Of a DNA stretch of 64,000 bases, positions 28,001-36,984 are shown piece after piece. This stretch comes from Apostichopus japonicus (lineage: Eukaryota; Echinodermata; Holothuroidea; Aspidochirotida; Stichopodidae), in assembly GCF_037975245.1 (NCBI RefSeq), contig NC_092582.1, positions 10,270,001-10,334,000 of the forward strand, given 5' to 3'. The first letter of the stretch is position 1. Each line of letters begins with the position of its first letter. Position numbers and translations under genes: made by a program. The notes under the pieces were generated by a model, which was given only the letters and a program-made list of their open reading frames with translations, searched no databases and had not been told where the DNA came from.

Positions 28001-29316
28001 AAATTATAAAACAACAGAATACTATTATCAACATTTCAGCCTGCACTGAGGAGCAGTGGTCATCATCAATTTTGCCTTCAAGGAGCAATCCAGAGATTGA
28101 CAACCTTTCAAATGTTAAATATCTTGAAAATCTATAAACTAGAGGTACTTTACTAGCACTCAAAGATTATACTTTTTGTTGTTGTTGAAAGACAAATTGA
28201 GACTGCAATTGTGTATCAAGTCAGTCGTCCTTTAAATTCTATCAAAGATTAGGAATTATTTTAGAAAGGTCAACACCTACAGAAGAGTACATATCAAAGC
28301 CCTTAGCATGCTAAAATATGCATTTCAAGCACCTGTTGTCGATTGTGTATTATTAATATATGACATCACAGCCTAGGGAAAAGATAGAATAACAGTTTGA
28401 TGTTCAGGAAGAAAACGATTCACATATTTTCATCAAACAACAAAATGTGAACTGGATCACATGCATACTAAGCAGATTAGTTAGTTACATTTACGAAAGA
28501 CTTGTAGCTTTATTAGTTCTTTAATAGCAGTGTATTAGTCAGTAACAAGGTTATCATGAAATCTCTCACTCTCGTATACTTTATGGTATGAGAATAATAA
28601 ACACAACTGAAGTAGCCCTGTGTATGTCTTGTGAATATGTATTAATATTGAGTATTACAGGTAAGTAACAAAATCAAGGACATGGTGGGAAACATCACAT
28701 TTTCAGTTCTTGTTTTTAATATCTGCTTCAACTAATTGTCCTGTTGTAAACTCATACCAAAATCAACTATTTTGAAAGTATTTAATTCTTCTTGTGATAA
28801 AAAACTTGGATATAATCTGGCTCTTCAGGAGATGATGTTCTAAGAAATACAGTGTTCTAATTTCCTGTTTTGAGAAAGACCCTTCGAAGTTGTGTCATAA
28901 ATAAAAAATTTGTGAGCAGTTTTGATCAAGGTTTTGATTTTAATTTCCACAATGTCTAGAAAAACATATGAAGTAAGTGACTGCTGTTGTTTCAACGGGA
29001 AGAAAAATATAAATTCACATCAGCTTTACGTGTTATTAAATTAAAAATGTTCAGTTAACATTGTGCAAAGTGAAAATTCACCACTGTGACCAGTATTTCT
29101 CCTTTCTTAGCTACAATGAGCATTTCTGCTAAACCTGTTTTTTTAAGTCATGTCCCTGACTTTGACAAGATCGGTCACAGATTTCTTTGAATGATCTGTT
29201 TCGTGTTATTTTATTGATCAGTGCCGTGGGTTTTCTCTCTCTTGTAGATGCAAGTATTGAAGACAGATGTCGAGAGACTGCAGACCGCTCTTCTGGCGCT
29301 AGAAAATGTCACATGA
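3976..29316 (+). CDS. VARS2: Valine--tRNA ligase, mitochondrial (VARS2-like), 25 coding exons
   Basis: Charges tRNA-Val with valine and hydrolyses mischarged threonine. Joined exons: 3976-4044, 4700-4754, 5571-5671, 5955-6082, 6271-6435, 7201-7282, 8136-8255, 8903-9011, 10400-10579, 12104-12228, 13355-13458, 15475-15633, 16650-16740, 17098-17203, 17448-17518, 18152-18277, 18795-18899, 20007-20154, 21078-21205, 22351-22506, 23051-23254, 24672-24777, 25703-25869, 27242-27388, 29248-29316. All introns are GT-AG and all phases agree, giving 1,006 residues. Class Ia landmarks: HLGH at 102-105, the editing-domain [11 protein letters not shown] at about 283-293 and HDFNDYDVG at about 345-353, [12 protein letters not shown] at 467-478, KMSKS at 611-615, the anticodon-binding domain from about 725, and a C-terminal coiled coil from about 936. 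Mitochondrial identity is inferred from a basic N-terminus almost free of acidic residues, the lack of a GST extension, a length near human VARS2, and residues such as FCNKIWNA and HNLCDVYL. A cytosolic or dual-targeted role is not excluded. Confidence 0.9.
4700..4754 (+). CDS. VARS2: VARS2 exon 2, rest of the presequence
   Basis: Flanked by TTTCTTTAG and a GTGAGG donor. Read in phase 0 from exon 1, it gives [18 protein letters not shown] and ends with one base that completes the Asp codon at the start of exon 3. The KKD join matches the GEKKD that precedes the catalytic domain in vertebrate VARS proteins. Confidence 0.6.
4815..5405 (+). mobile_element. 5'-truncated LINE 3' end, L2/CR1-like, in VARS2 intron 2
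   Basis: Decayed reverse-transcriptase C-terminus in shifting frames: [11 protein letters not shown], then [19 protein letters not shown], then [12 protein letters not shown] and FKRQLKHF. This is the usual C-terminal block of L2/CR1-clade LINEs. It ends in GCTATATAAGTG followed by an ATT-rich microsatellite tail (about 5,370-5,400), the L2-style 3' end. Dead copy. Confidence 0.8.
5571..5671 (+). CDS. VARS2: VARS2 exon 3
   Basis: Encodes [20 protein letters not shown] and GFFWPEYS, the start of the Rossmann catalytic domain. Acceptor TGTGTCTAG, donor GTAAGT; ends in phase 0. Confidence 0.93.
5955..6082 (+). CDS. VARS2: VARS2 exon 4, HIGH motif
   Basis: Encodes [21 protein letters not shown] is the class I HIGH signature that binds ATP. 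The acceptor CAG at 5952-5954 keeps the frame, whereas the nearby TAG after TCT would not. The donor GTAGGT splits the Trp codon. Confidence 0.95.
6271..6435 (+). CDS. VARS2: VARS2 exon 5
   Basis: Encodes [20 protein letters not shown], the conserved DHAGIATQ block of ValRS. The donor GTATGT follows GA; the reading frame stays open past it for 180 nt, but homology to ValRS stops at the donor. Confidence 0.95.
6665..6965 (-). mobile_element. Degenerate tRNA-type SINE, minus orientation (VARS2 intron 5)
   Basis: Read on the minus strand, a B-box-like TTTCAAGTCC is followed by GGCAAGGCACTTTATC and a TTGCCTC/CACCCAGGTGTATAAAT core, a pattern shared by several metazoan tRNA-derived SINE families. 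The copy is degraded. The family is not named here. Confidence 0.4.
7201..7282 (+). CDS. VARS2: VARS2 exon 6
   Basis: Encodes [18 protein letters not shown] and the FTM stretch, matching the ValRS segment before the editing insert. Acceptor CATTTCATAG, donor GTATTA. Confidence 0.93.
8136..8255 (+). CDS. VARS2: VARS2 exon 7
   Basis: Encodes [20 protein letters not shown] and [12 protein letters not shown], a highly conserved ValRS block. Phase 0 at both ends. Confidence 0.95.
8903..9011 (+). CDS. VARS2: VARS2 exon 8
   Basis: Encodes [18 protein letters not shown] through the entry to the CP1 editing domain. The donor GTAAAT splits a Gly codon. Confidence 0.92.
9095..9580. mobile_element. Solo-LTR-like element, 486 bp (VARS2 intron 8)
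   Basis: Begins TGTAACGCC and ends GGCGTAACA, so TG...CA termini lie in a short inverted repeat. It shares its start, an internal TTGAACCAATACACAC-like block and an ACGTACC block near the 3' side with the 1,005-bp insert at 52,987-53,991. The flanks ATCG and ATAG could be an aged 4-bp target duplication. No ORF of polymerase type is present, so it may be a solo LTR or a nonautonomous LTR element. Confidence 0.55.
10400..10579 (+). CDS. VARS2: VARS2 exon 9, editing domain
   Basis: Encodes [20 protein letters not shown] and DMEFGTG. The TTR-E-T-GD strip lines the CP1 post-transfer editing pocket in ValRS. Acceptor ATATTCTAG, donor GTAAGA. Confidence 0.95.
10930..11100 (+). mobile_element. Degenerate tRNA-type SINE (VARS2 intron 9)
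   Basis: An A-box-like TGGTTAGTGGTTAGAGC is followed about 65 nt later by a damaged B-box region (GGTAGAAACCCAGC), then a SINE-style body ending in CTCTGCAAACAAACAAA. The B box has lost its TTCGA core, so this is a weak assignment. Confidence 0.4.
12104..12228 (+). CDS. VARS2: VARS2 exon 10, editing domain
   Basis: Encodes [20 protein letters not shown] and the stretch to QFH. The HD...D residues belong to the editing site. ILTEDGKI resembles the mitochondrial paralogue more than the cytosolic one. Confidence 0.95.
12229..13354. other. VARS2 intron 10, nothing recognised
   Basis: AT-rich intron without a coding-type ORF, terminal repeats or simple-sequence blocks that I could identify. Confidence 0.5.
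13355..13458 (+). CDS. VARS2: VARS2 exon 11
   Basis: Encodes [20 protein letters not shown] and MVVPVY; AREKI matches VARS2-type sequences (human mitochondrial form VAREKI). The donor GTAAGC splits a Ser codon. Confidence 0.94.
14855..15139. mobile_element. hAT-like element ends (VARS2 intron 11)
   Basis: CGCCCAACCCTA at about 14,874-14,886 and GCGCAACACTA at 15,127-15,138 both look like right-hand hAT termini. The second is preceded by repeated CGATAT/ATATCGG words, typical of small hAT MITEs. No matching left end was found, so element borders are not set. Confidence 0.4.
15475..15633 (+). CDS. VARS2: VARS2 exon 12
   Basis: Encodes [20 protein letters not shown] and [17 protein letters not shown] and HQK-W--W resemble the mitochondrial paralogue. 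Donor GTTTGT. Confidence 0.95.
16650..16740 (+). CDS. VARS2: VARS2 exon 13
   Basis: Encodes [17 protein letters not shown], one of the most conserved class Ia blocks. Acceptor TTTATCCAG, donor GTGACT. Confidence 0.96.
17098..17203 (+). CDS. VARS2: VARS2 exon 14
   Basis: Encodes [20 protein letters not shown] up to the LTQ before DVLDTWFSS. Acceptor GTGAAG, donor GTAAGA. Confidence 0.93.
17448..17518 (+). CDS. VARS2: VARS2 exon 15
   Basis: Encodes [20 protein letters not shown], the conserved DTWFSS block. A 71-bp exon ending in phase 0 at a GTACAG donor. Confidence 0.95.
17740..18080. repeat. Degenerate minisatellite, about 20-bp period (VARS2 intron 15)
   Basis: At least 15 imperfect copies of a unit close to AGGTACCCAAGTACCCTTGT fill the 3' half of this intron and stop about 70 bp before exon 16. 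The most regular copies are at about 17,930-18,020. Non-coding. Confidence 0.9.
18152..18277 (+). CDS. VARS2: VARS2 exon 16
   Basis: Encodes [20 protein letters not shown] and the LTGVLPF stretch. Acceptor ATTTCATCAG, donor GTAAGT. Confidence 0.96.
18795..18899 (+). CDS. VARS2: VARS2 exon 17, KMSKS motif
   Basis: Encodes [24 protein letters not shown] is the second class I ATP-binding signature and is intact. Donor GTATGT. Confidence 0.97.
20007..20154 (+). CDS. VARS2: VARS2 exon 18
   Basis: Encodes [17 protein letters not shown] and [20 protein letters not shown]. The [12 protein letters not shown] block is a ValRS hallmark at the junction to the anticodon-binding domain. Confidence 0.95.
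21078..21205 (+). CDS. VARS2: VARS2 exon 19
   Basis: Encodes [20 protein letters not shown] and [14 protein letters not shown] agrees with mitochondrial VARS2 (FCNKLWNA in vertebrate cytosolic VARS1). Acceptor TCAAAG, donor GTGAGA. Confidence 0.95.
21240..21455. repeat. Repeat fragment and short local duplication (VARS2 intron 19)
   Basis: A 29-nt stretch at about 21,277-21,305 is the exact reverse complement of sequence at about 24,341-24,369, so one repeat family is present in opposite orientations. Separately, AGCTGTACAATATTCTTAAT occurs at about 21,314 and again at about 21,418, a 104-bp-spaced duplication. Confidence 0.6.
22351..22506 (+). CDS. VARS2: VARS2 exon 20, start of the anticodon-binding domain
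   Basis: Encodes [18 protein letters not shown] and [19 protein letters not shown] and the MD-WILSRL form match VARS2. Donor GTAAGA. Confidence 0.95.
23051..23254 (+). CDS. VARS2: VARS2 exon 21
   Basis: Encodes [20 protein letters not shown] and LAPYPTTEE, the helical anticodon-binding domain. Acceptor TTTCTCTCAG, donor GTAATT. Confidence 0.95.
24170..24370 (+). mobile_element. Penelope-like-element-type terminal repeat fragment with hammerhead-like motif (VARS2 intron 21)
   Basis: AGGAGATGGCAGCTG is duplicated at about 24,188 and 24,221. Next comes GCCT, CTGAAGA, a hairpin GATCC/GGATC, then GAAACGTC and AGGC (24,256-24,294): the order of strands in a hammerhead ribozyme with a minimal stem III. 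One extra A sits between CTGAAGA and stem II, so activity is doubtful. The end of the repeat recurs inverted at about 21,277-21,305. Class assignment is an inference. Confidence 0.4.
24672..24777 (+). CDS. VARS2: VARS2 exon 22
   Basis: Encodes [20 protein letters not shown] and [16 protein letters not shown], equivalent to the R-x-LRA-Y-L helix of the family. The donor GTGAGG splits a Gly codon. Confidence 0.88.
25703..25869 (+). CDS. VARS2: VARS2 exon 23
   Basis: Encodes [20 protein letters not shown] and the stretch to ALFVEAK. Poorly conserved across ValRS, but the reading frame and phases (2 bases in, phase 0 out) fit both neighbours. Confidence 0.85.
25870..27241. other. VARS2 intron 23, nothing recognised
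   Basis: AT-rich, no repeats with clear ends and no coding-type ORF. Confidence 0.5.
27242..27388 (+). CDS. VARS2: VARS2 exon 24, C-terminal coiled coil
   Basis: Encodes [20 protein letters not shown] and [13 protein letters not shown], the tRNA-contacting coiled coil at the ValRS C-terminus. KVP in this position is conserved in the family. Donor GTGAGA. Confidence 0.9.
27389..29247. other. VARS2 intron 24, nothing recognised
   Basis: The longest stretch without identified features in this gene apart from introns 9 and 11. AT-rich; no element termini seen. Confidence 0.5.
29248..29316 (+). CDS. VARS2: VARS2 last coding exon
   Basis: Encodes [20 protein letters not shown] and stops at TGA (29,314-29,316). 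It completes the coiled coil, as in other ValRS. Acceptor CTCTTGTAG. Confidence 0.9.
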   Translation: MQVLKTDVERLQTALLALENVT

Positions 29317-29716
29317 CATATCACCTGATCATAAACATTTCATTCAGACTGTAGGTTTGGTTGATCTATCGGCGTCATTATCGTGAAAGAGTCTTTTTAC
29401 TCATTGTACTGAATGCTACAAAATGTGTTCCATGTTTAATGTGTCAAGTAAAAGTAGCAGGCAAGATTTTTGTACCTGTCATGTTACCTTTACAAGACCT
29501 ATTCAGAGTTGCAGAGTGACCCACAGATGAACAGTACAAACAGGATTTCAGTTTTGGGGTTTGGAAACAACTTTGTTAATCATGGCTGCAAGAAGCATCA
29601 ATTTGGACTATATTTATGGAAGCATATTAACTTTGTGATATGGATACTTTTTGGATCATCATTTTGCTCACACTCTGTCTGTCTGTTATTCTAGTTACAA
29701 GTATTTGAATACTTTT

Positions 29717-29722
29717 AATAAA
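29717..29722 (+). terminator. Polyadenylation signal AATAAA of VARS2
   Basis: AATAAA about 400 nt after the stop codon, giving a 3'UTR of roughly 420 nt. It is the first canonical signal downstream of the stop that I noticed. Confidence 0.65.
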
Positions 29723-29739
29723 TGAATGAATGAATAGAT

Positions 29740-31540
29740 GATTCTATCCAAAATCAGAACATTTTGCGGCCCACAAAATTAATGGCATGTTTCTGTTACT
29801 TTTCTTTGTCATTTGCAGCCATGCATAATTTGGCTTCATTTCATCTACTTGGCTGTATTTTGTAGACTCAGGTAACAGACAAGGCTTCCAGGAATCCAGG
29901 TGTATTATCTTATTTTTAGTAGGAATGATATCTTCAGAACAGTGGGGGGGGGGGACTAGGAATTCAGGGACCCTGTTTCAAGTGTGGGAGCTGAAGTCTT
30001 TCACACCTTATTCATCTGAACTTCACTCGAAACCAAGCCATCAATCTAAAAAAAGTTCTTTACTTGAAAATGATATGTTTGCTCAAAATGTCGGAAGTAA
30101 CCCTTGGTGTTCCCTGGACATCAGGGGCACTGGTTCAATGAACCACACTTATAGCTAAGCCTGGTGTTCCCTGGACATTAGTGACTCTGGTTCAATATCA
30201 ACCACACCAATAGCTAAGCCTCTGCTTCAGAATGTTGGGAAATCCACGATAACTGTAGCTGTATTATGTAGTAGTGTTCATTTTTCACTGGTAATGTCCT
30301 TGTTAATGAGAGAAGGTAGATGGTTCTACACCACCCAAGCAATTAGTCATATGAAGCTGTATTTGAGGAAAACACAAATAGAAAGTAAAGTCTACATTAC
30401 TTTCCAGACTCTTATTGTTGATGTTTCTCTTTTGTGCTTGTTTTGTTCTGTTCTTAAATTCATCTCTCTAAAATACAATACAAGTGTGGTGAAGTCCTTG
30501 AAAGGAATCTCAAAGCATCCTTCCCCTCAACCCCTTCATACTCCCCACCTACCCCTCTCCCCCACCTTCAATCCCTCCATCAAAATGTGCAGCTAGCTAC
30601 TAGTGTGGTGCTATTAAAAGGTGGCAGACGATGCTGCTTTTCTACTCTCTCTTGAAAATTGTATTTTCACACTGTTTTTAATTTGCTAGTGGTACTTGGG
30701 ACTTTTGCAACCAGGAAATAACTAAGAAGCAAGCAATTAAGCTACTAACTGCATCCTAAACTTTGATAGAATCCCACTTTCAATTAGTGGTAAATCTGCC
30801 ACTGGGACCCTGGATGACCATGAAAGGTATCCTGACCAAATCTGAGAAATATTCAACTCCTAAGTTTTGTATGGCTATAGCTTTATGAATTTTCAAGTTG
30901 GTCCAAAATCGCAACTTTTTTGATTCTTGCCAGAATCACACATAGGGATTAGCGCAACCTTTTTCTGATCATATACCAGGGATAATATTACCATTAGTAT
31001 TCATACCTACATTAGCGAAAACAACTTATGATAGTAAATTTTGAATGTAATGTTACACTTTATTCTATCATTGGGTTTTATCCGGTTAAAATTTGATGAA
31101 GCAACACTTTAAATTTATGAGAAAACATCATCTGGGGTCATGGGTGTCTATAATGAGCATCGCGACCCAATTTGAGAAACAAAGAACAAGATATTTAGTA
31201 CTAAATTTTAATCGTAATGTTAATATCTTTTTGTCAGTTTTCAGGAGGAAAATATGAAGACTATGTTAGTGATAGCCATACAATAGCCAACAACCCCTTC
31301 CCAAACTGAAAATTTTGCTGTTTACATTGATTGTAGGTTACTATACTGTTGTGAGCAATTAAACCACTATATTTTAAATATAATAATCAATTATATTGCA
31401 ATAATTATCGGAACAAAACTGAACATTCTAAACTTACCCTTTAAAACAAGCACATCTTAACATTTGCATTCGGTATATGAATAATGTGTAACTATTGTAA
31501 TGATTCCAGGCAAAGGGGTTTCATAATTAGTCGATCTTCA
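29740..31540. other. Intergenic between VARS2 and the CARD gene
   Basis: No coding-type ORF. It contains a poly-G tract at about 29,944-29,953 and a short local repeat (CCTTGGTGTTCCCTGGACAT at about 30,102, echoed at about 30,160). Confidence 0.5.
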
Positions 31541-31735
31541 GATTAACATCGTTAGCTCGGTGATGTGGCCGTATAAAGGCGTTGGCATTTGAAGCAATGA
31601 GGATTAGAAACCGGGAGGTTCGGGATTCGATTCCCGGCCGGGTCATAGTAAGGTGAGTTTTATCCAAGAGCAATCTACGGTTTTCCAATATGAAATGACT
31701 ATCTAAATTGAAAGGATTCCAAATTTGAGTTAAGA
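31541..31735 (+). mobile_element. tRNA-derived SINE, copy 1 (plus)
   Basis: An A-box region near GGTGATGTGGCCGTATAAAGG, the block TTTGAAGCAATGAGG, and a B box (GATTCGATTCC, about 31,624-31,634), then ATCCAAGAGCAATCTACGG and GAAATGAC. The same blocks in the same order occur reversed at 36,985-37,180. Confidence 0.8.
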
Positions 31736-32601
31736 TGTTGAATTGTAACGAATAATCCATTCGTGGTCGCTTAACCATCGTAAACATAACTGCCTGTTTA
31801 TTATGTTTATTTAAACTGACCGGATCCACGGGGTGTGCTTCCCATCCCACCCATCAGTTTTCAACCCACACAATAGTTAAAAAGTAGCTATTAGTACAAC
31901 ACAGCGTGTACATCTATATATTTATAGACCAATGAAGACAGGCCCGGTTTCAAATACATTACCAACACCCGTATCTGATAAACTGAACAACTTTGACGAA
32001 AGTACTTATTGACAATGTATGCTTTACTACCGGACTGTGCCATAAGCTCATGCACATCTCATATGCATATTGTTATTAATATTTAGTTGAAATGAAACAT
32101 TTGAATGATGTGTTTAGAGATGGTAATGATATAGGAAATGTTATATCGTATCCGATTTGTATGGAAATACTATTTTTCATTTCATTTTCCAAGTGTCTTT
32201 CAGTTTTGCTTTTCTTAAAGTCATACATTATCTACTTATTAATTCAACAAATAGAAGTCCCGGTCGGCATCCCTGAAAGTAGTTCTAAACTTAGTACCTA
32301 ATAGAAGATAAAATTCCATACGCATAACCTGAATATTTTTAGTATATTATATATGTTTTCTTTATAGAGAAAATAGAAAATATATTAATATATTTATATA
32401 TTTTTGGCTGTTTACTCCACTGAATTAGTAAGTATATATACATAAAATACTGATCGTTGATCTCCTGGAAACTTGCACTGTGAAACTCTGGTACAATCTG
32501 GAATCCCCTCCCCCCCTCCCCCCCTCCCCTTCTACTCACAATTTTCACCAGTGACTTATTAGTTAACCATTCTAGATCGATATTTATTACAGACTAAATT
32601 T

Positions 32602-32622
32602 AAACCGTACTCAAACACACAC
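32602..32622. repeat. Short CA microsatellite
   Basis: About eight CA/AC repeats just upstream of the promoter-like cluster at 32,655. Confidence 0.6.
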
Positions 32623-32654
32623 ACACACCTGAAAATGGAACGTTATATCCTTTA

Positions 32655-32880
32655 GGGGGCTTTCCCAAGTGTTTACAACCTTCATTTTTTTGTAAATTCA
32701 ACTTCTTGTAGGAGTTTGATCAGTCAAAAGAAATACAAAACCGAAAACCTACAAAAAGAGGGCGCAGTGCGAATCTGGGGATTTCCCTGAAGTTCCAAAC
32801 CCGGAAGTTCCGTACATAATTATACCGTTCTGTATTACAAGCAGACGTCGCAAGACAGAAGCGTAGAAGAGACTTGTTAT
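32655..32880 (+). promoter_or_regulatory. Candidate promoter of the CARD gene with two NF-kB sites and an ETS site
   Basis: GGGGCTTTCC (32,656-32,665) and GGGATTTCCC (32,778-32,787) both fit the NF-kB consensus GGGRNWYYCC. CCGGAAGT (32,801-32,808) is an ETS consensus, and GACGTC at about 32,845 is a CRE-like core. The cluster is less AT-rich than its surroundings. The nearest plus-strand gene downstream is the CARD gene, whose first recognised exon is 4.5 kb away. The link to that gene and the transcription start are inferred. Confidence 0.4.
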
Positions 32881-34396
32881 TGTTTTTTTAACATGACGAG
32901 TTGATGCATAATTTTCATATTTGGAGGAGTTAATGAATCATACCTAATTGTTCATTTTCAGATCTTTTTAATTTTGATGAGTTGGTATATCGTTCTTTAG
33001 AAGAACTGTTGCAATCTTATCTAAACGTCATTTGAGATGTCCCTTTTACGCTTCCGTAGCCTATTGTGTAGCCCATTGTGTAGTATAGAACCTATTACTT
33101 ACATACTTAGAGAGCAAGTCTAAAGATTAACACCTCAAAGAAGTGTTGGTCAAAGAACTAAACTGTTTACTGTCATACTAGTCCAGACTGTCCAGTATTA
33201 GATTTAGATTTGTTAGCTCGACTAGCATTGCGAATGCAGCCTATTGTCGGTTTGTTAATGAAGCGTCGTTGAATTTAATTTTGAAGGATATAACAGGTTT
33301 AACAACTCAGTGGACTTCCCTGAAGAAACTTGCAGAAAGAATGGGTTCGCCATTTTACTTAGTATAGTTTAATGAAGTCATGTCGATAATCGGTACTTCC
33401 CGAATTGTTCATAACAATTTATTAACATGTTAACAACTACAGAGAGCAAGAAAAGTTGCTTTCAAAAGAAGCACAGGATCCGTGCGTTCAAACAGTTGTA
33501 CTTTTTAGAATTATACTAGGCTATAAGACAGTTAAAGGTTTTAGACCAGAGCATTGTAAATTTGCCTAGGCTAGGCCTAGGCCCAAGTTCTAATTAGGCC
33601 TTGGATTAGTTACTATATCTTGCAGTATGTCAGTCCAGTACTAGCCTAACTATACTTTAGTGACAGATCATTGATTGGCTTTATGCTATTTCAAATAGTT
33701 ATTTCACTAGTATTAGCCAATATATTACAGAGGAAACACATTGTTAAGTCTGATCAATCTTATTACATTGCACAGGTATTTGTCAATGACTCGAGTGATG
33801 CCATTTCACTTTCAGTTTTGGATATCATGCTAGGTTTCAAGTGATTGATCAATGTCTTTGTAGCCAAGAACTTTGCATACTGTATCAATAAAGCTAATAT
33901 CCGAATATGTAACTTATACAATGTGATTTCTAACTTTTTGTTATTGACGTTTTCTTGAAATGATAGCTACAGTACCTTTTCCATCATGTACAGTACAGAC
34001 CGTATAGATTGGCAAGTATTGTTTGAGTCTGTATTTGTAAGCTTCAGTGTAAAAATATTTGCATTGCTGGGGCCATGCCGACATATTTACAACACTCACC
34101 TTCATAGCACAACAGTACATGCATGTATTAGGCCTAGATGTAATACAACAGCACTGGTGCACAGTAATTACATCTGTACAATATGAATTCTACACAGTAG
34201 CGACATGTGGCCGCAGAGCTTGTGCAACTACCCACCTGCATTTAGCATAGAGTCTTGCTCTGTAGTTGCTATATACTTGATAGTAGCAGGGACATTTGGT
34301 ATGGTATTTCTGAGGTTTATGAATTTTGCTTCTAACAGTACTGCAAATGGTACATGCTCTGTTCATAAACTGCTGAACATACACTTTTCCATTTGT
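32881..34396. other. Presumed first intron or 5' region of the CARD gene
   Basis: No exon recognised. Contains TAGGCCTAGG-type short repeats near 33,565-33,600. Confidence 0.4.
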
Positions 34397-34404
34397 GTAG
34401 CAGT

Positions 34405-34966
34405 CAGAGGCGGACTGGGTCTTAAAACCGGCCCGGGCATTCTTCACCTAGACAGGCCCATTATTCATTGATATGTTACTTACATAGTAATCGCCATCCT
34501 GGGGCAGTGGTCTAAGAGGAGAGGGTGTCCCCCTCCCAATTGAGGTTTTTTTTTTAAGTTAAGGAATGCCTCTATATGCAAAATGGTGCTATATTTCTCA
34601 GTTTTGTAGGTTACAATAACCCTTGAAAAAAGACCCCAAAATAATTTTCCAGAAGCAAGTTAAAAACGTAAACAAAAGTAGACAAAAATCAATGTTTTAG
34701 ACTGGATTATAATTAGTTTTTCATTATGTGACAACATGCTTGAAAAAAATGGAAGAAAACCTAGCACGAACGGGTTGCCAATAGCACGTTCTTTTGTAAC
34801 AAACTTAAAGACTATTTAACATGGTGATTTCACCCACAGTTAAAGATATATTTATACACAGCCTGTCTGTATTTTATTAACTACTGTGAAAATGGGCTGT
34901 AATTTTTACCAGGCTCCCAGGCCCACCGGGCATTGCCCAAATGCCTGTGTGGCCAGTCCGCCACTA
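34405..34966. mobile_element. hAT-type nonautonomous element, 562 bp, with 8-bp target duplication
   Basis: The left end CAGAGGCGGACTGG matches the right end CCAGTCCGCCACTA as an imperfect inverted repeat. The 8-bp direct duplication GTAGCAGT flanks it exactly (34,397-34,404 and 34,967-34,974). No transposase ORF. Confidence 0.85.
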
Positions 34967-35707
34967 GTAGCAGTACATGTGCCCATTTTGTGTAGGATTT
35001 TGCTGTACAATACTGGATAAGTTATTAACTTCTCTAGCCTATACTGTCGGTGAGTAATTTACTAACATTCATGGTGCATCCTTAACGTAGCACTAACAGC
35101 GTTACAAGGATGTACTCCATGTGGCACAAGTTCATGAAACACCATCAATTTAGTAACTGCTGCCAAACAAGTCCAAAAAATGATCACTGAACAATTCTAG
35201 TAACTACCTTCTGAGTAAGCCTTGACATAGATTATCCCAAGTGTTTGCCAATGTGAGTTTTAATTGATTCAGTGATTTGGAATTTCAGTACCCCCTCCCC
35301 CTCCCCAATGGGAATCTCCAGCCATGCCATAAGTCAACAGAGGACCCTGTCATATCAGTCCTTTCTAGTCCAGTAAAACTTGAAACTGCACATATCCCTA
35401 ACTCACACAAAGTGTAAAATATTCAAACTAATTATACAACAGATTTTGCCAATGATAACTCTAGCACATTTTATCAAGAAATCGTTGCCCACTATTCATT
35501 TGCAACTTAACACACATCTGGTCGTCGACCAATCAGAAAGCTTCTGTGAGGTATTTTCATAATTCACATCCTCTAAACCAAGTTTAAAGCTTTGTGTGTT
35601 CAGTAGAATTGCATACATATTTCCATAATGGAGTATGCTGGACTAATTCTTCTCGTAATTATTGAAGGCGAAATCGTTTTCAACATTTTCTACACAACTA
35701 GCACCTA

Positions 35708-36160
35708 GATTGAGATATATATATATGTCAAACCCCTGCACAAATATTTGGAGATCGATAAGTTACAGGATACTGTAGATCATGTGGGATGGCACTGTTA
35801 GTCCTGACCAATATGACAGTACCCTATGATGCAGAAATGCTGAAGATCCCCATGGCTTGTATGCCAAATAATCACTAAAAGGCTTCAACAGAACTCCTTC
35901 TTGTGATTTCTGACTTTCCAACTCCACTCACTTTCAACATTTTTTAGCTAGATTGATATATATGTTACAGCCCTGCACAAATATTTGGAGATCGATAAGT
36001 TACAGGATAGATCATGTAGGATGGCATTGTTAGGACCGATATGACAGTACCCTAGGCTAGGATGCAGCAATGCTGAAGATCCCCATGGCTTGTATGCCAA
36101 ATAATCACTAAAAGGTTTCAACAGAACTCCTTCTTGTGACTTCTGACTCTCCAACTCCAA
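35708..36160. repeat. Tandem duplication, about 240-bp period, two copies
   Basis: 35,708-35,924 and 35,949-36,160 share long blocks, for example ATATTTGGAGATCGATAAGT and CCCATGGCTTGTATGCCAAA. The copies differ by small indels. Non-coding; inside the presumed first intron of the CARD gene. Confidence 0.85.
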
Positions 36161-36831
36161 ATTATTCAAACATATAAATTGATGGTGTTCATGTTAGAAG
36201 GATACAGCACTGTACTTACAGAGGAAAACTATTGTCTGATGAATGAGGAACTAAGTCTGCAGAGCAATCTGGTGCAATTTGCATTCAATCCCTTCAATTT
36301 GAAGTTAGCACCCACAGTGAACTTGAAGCAAAGAGGTGTGATGTCATAGAGGCAAACTGAAATTGAATTTCTTTTGATGTTTTTCTTTAAAAAAAAAAAA
36401 CCTTTCTACTTCCAGATTGGAGAATAGATATATCTCAGTAGGAAAACACTTCATTCATATGGCATATTGTGCACCTTTACACCCACTTCCTCACCCCCCC
36501 CCCCAATCCCCCTTGTTAGGCACATTTGGAACTCTAGCCAATCCAAGGTCAAACTAGTGAAAAAGTGTTCAACTACAGTGTGACATCATGTCTGTTGGCT
36601 TGAAGTTCGCTAATTATGATACAATTTGTGACAATTTCAGTTATCAATACCTAGACAACGCTACATTGGAATGGGTTAAAAATTTCATCAGGATGCTTGC
36701 ATACTTTCCCTTTTCCATCACTCAAAAAAAAGTTCCTCTGCAATTTTCTTGTAAATTATAAAATAAACTGCAGCACTGAATGAGGAACATATGCTATGGG
36801 AGTGGCTTTAGAGTATGTGTTGATTATAACC

Positions 36832-36875
36832 ATAATAATAACAATAATAATATAATAATAACAATATAATAATCA
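36832..36875. repeat. ATA/AAT microsatellite
   Basis: Interrupted run of AATAATAAC-type units. Confidence 0.8.
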
Positions 36876-36984
36876 GTTACTTTTACGATGCTAAAGCGAC
36901 TACAAATGTGGGAGAAACCTGCAAAGGCTTATGGATTAATTGCAGCTTACACGTCGGGTGGCTTAAAATTCAATATTTTATTCA

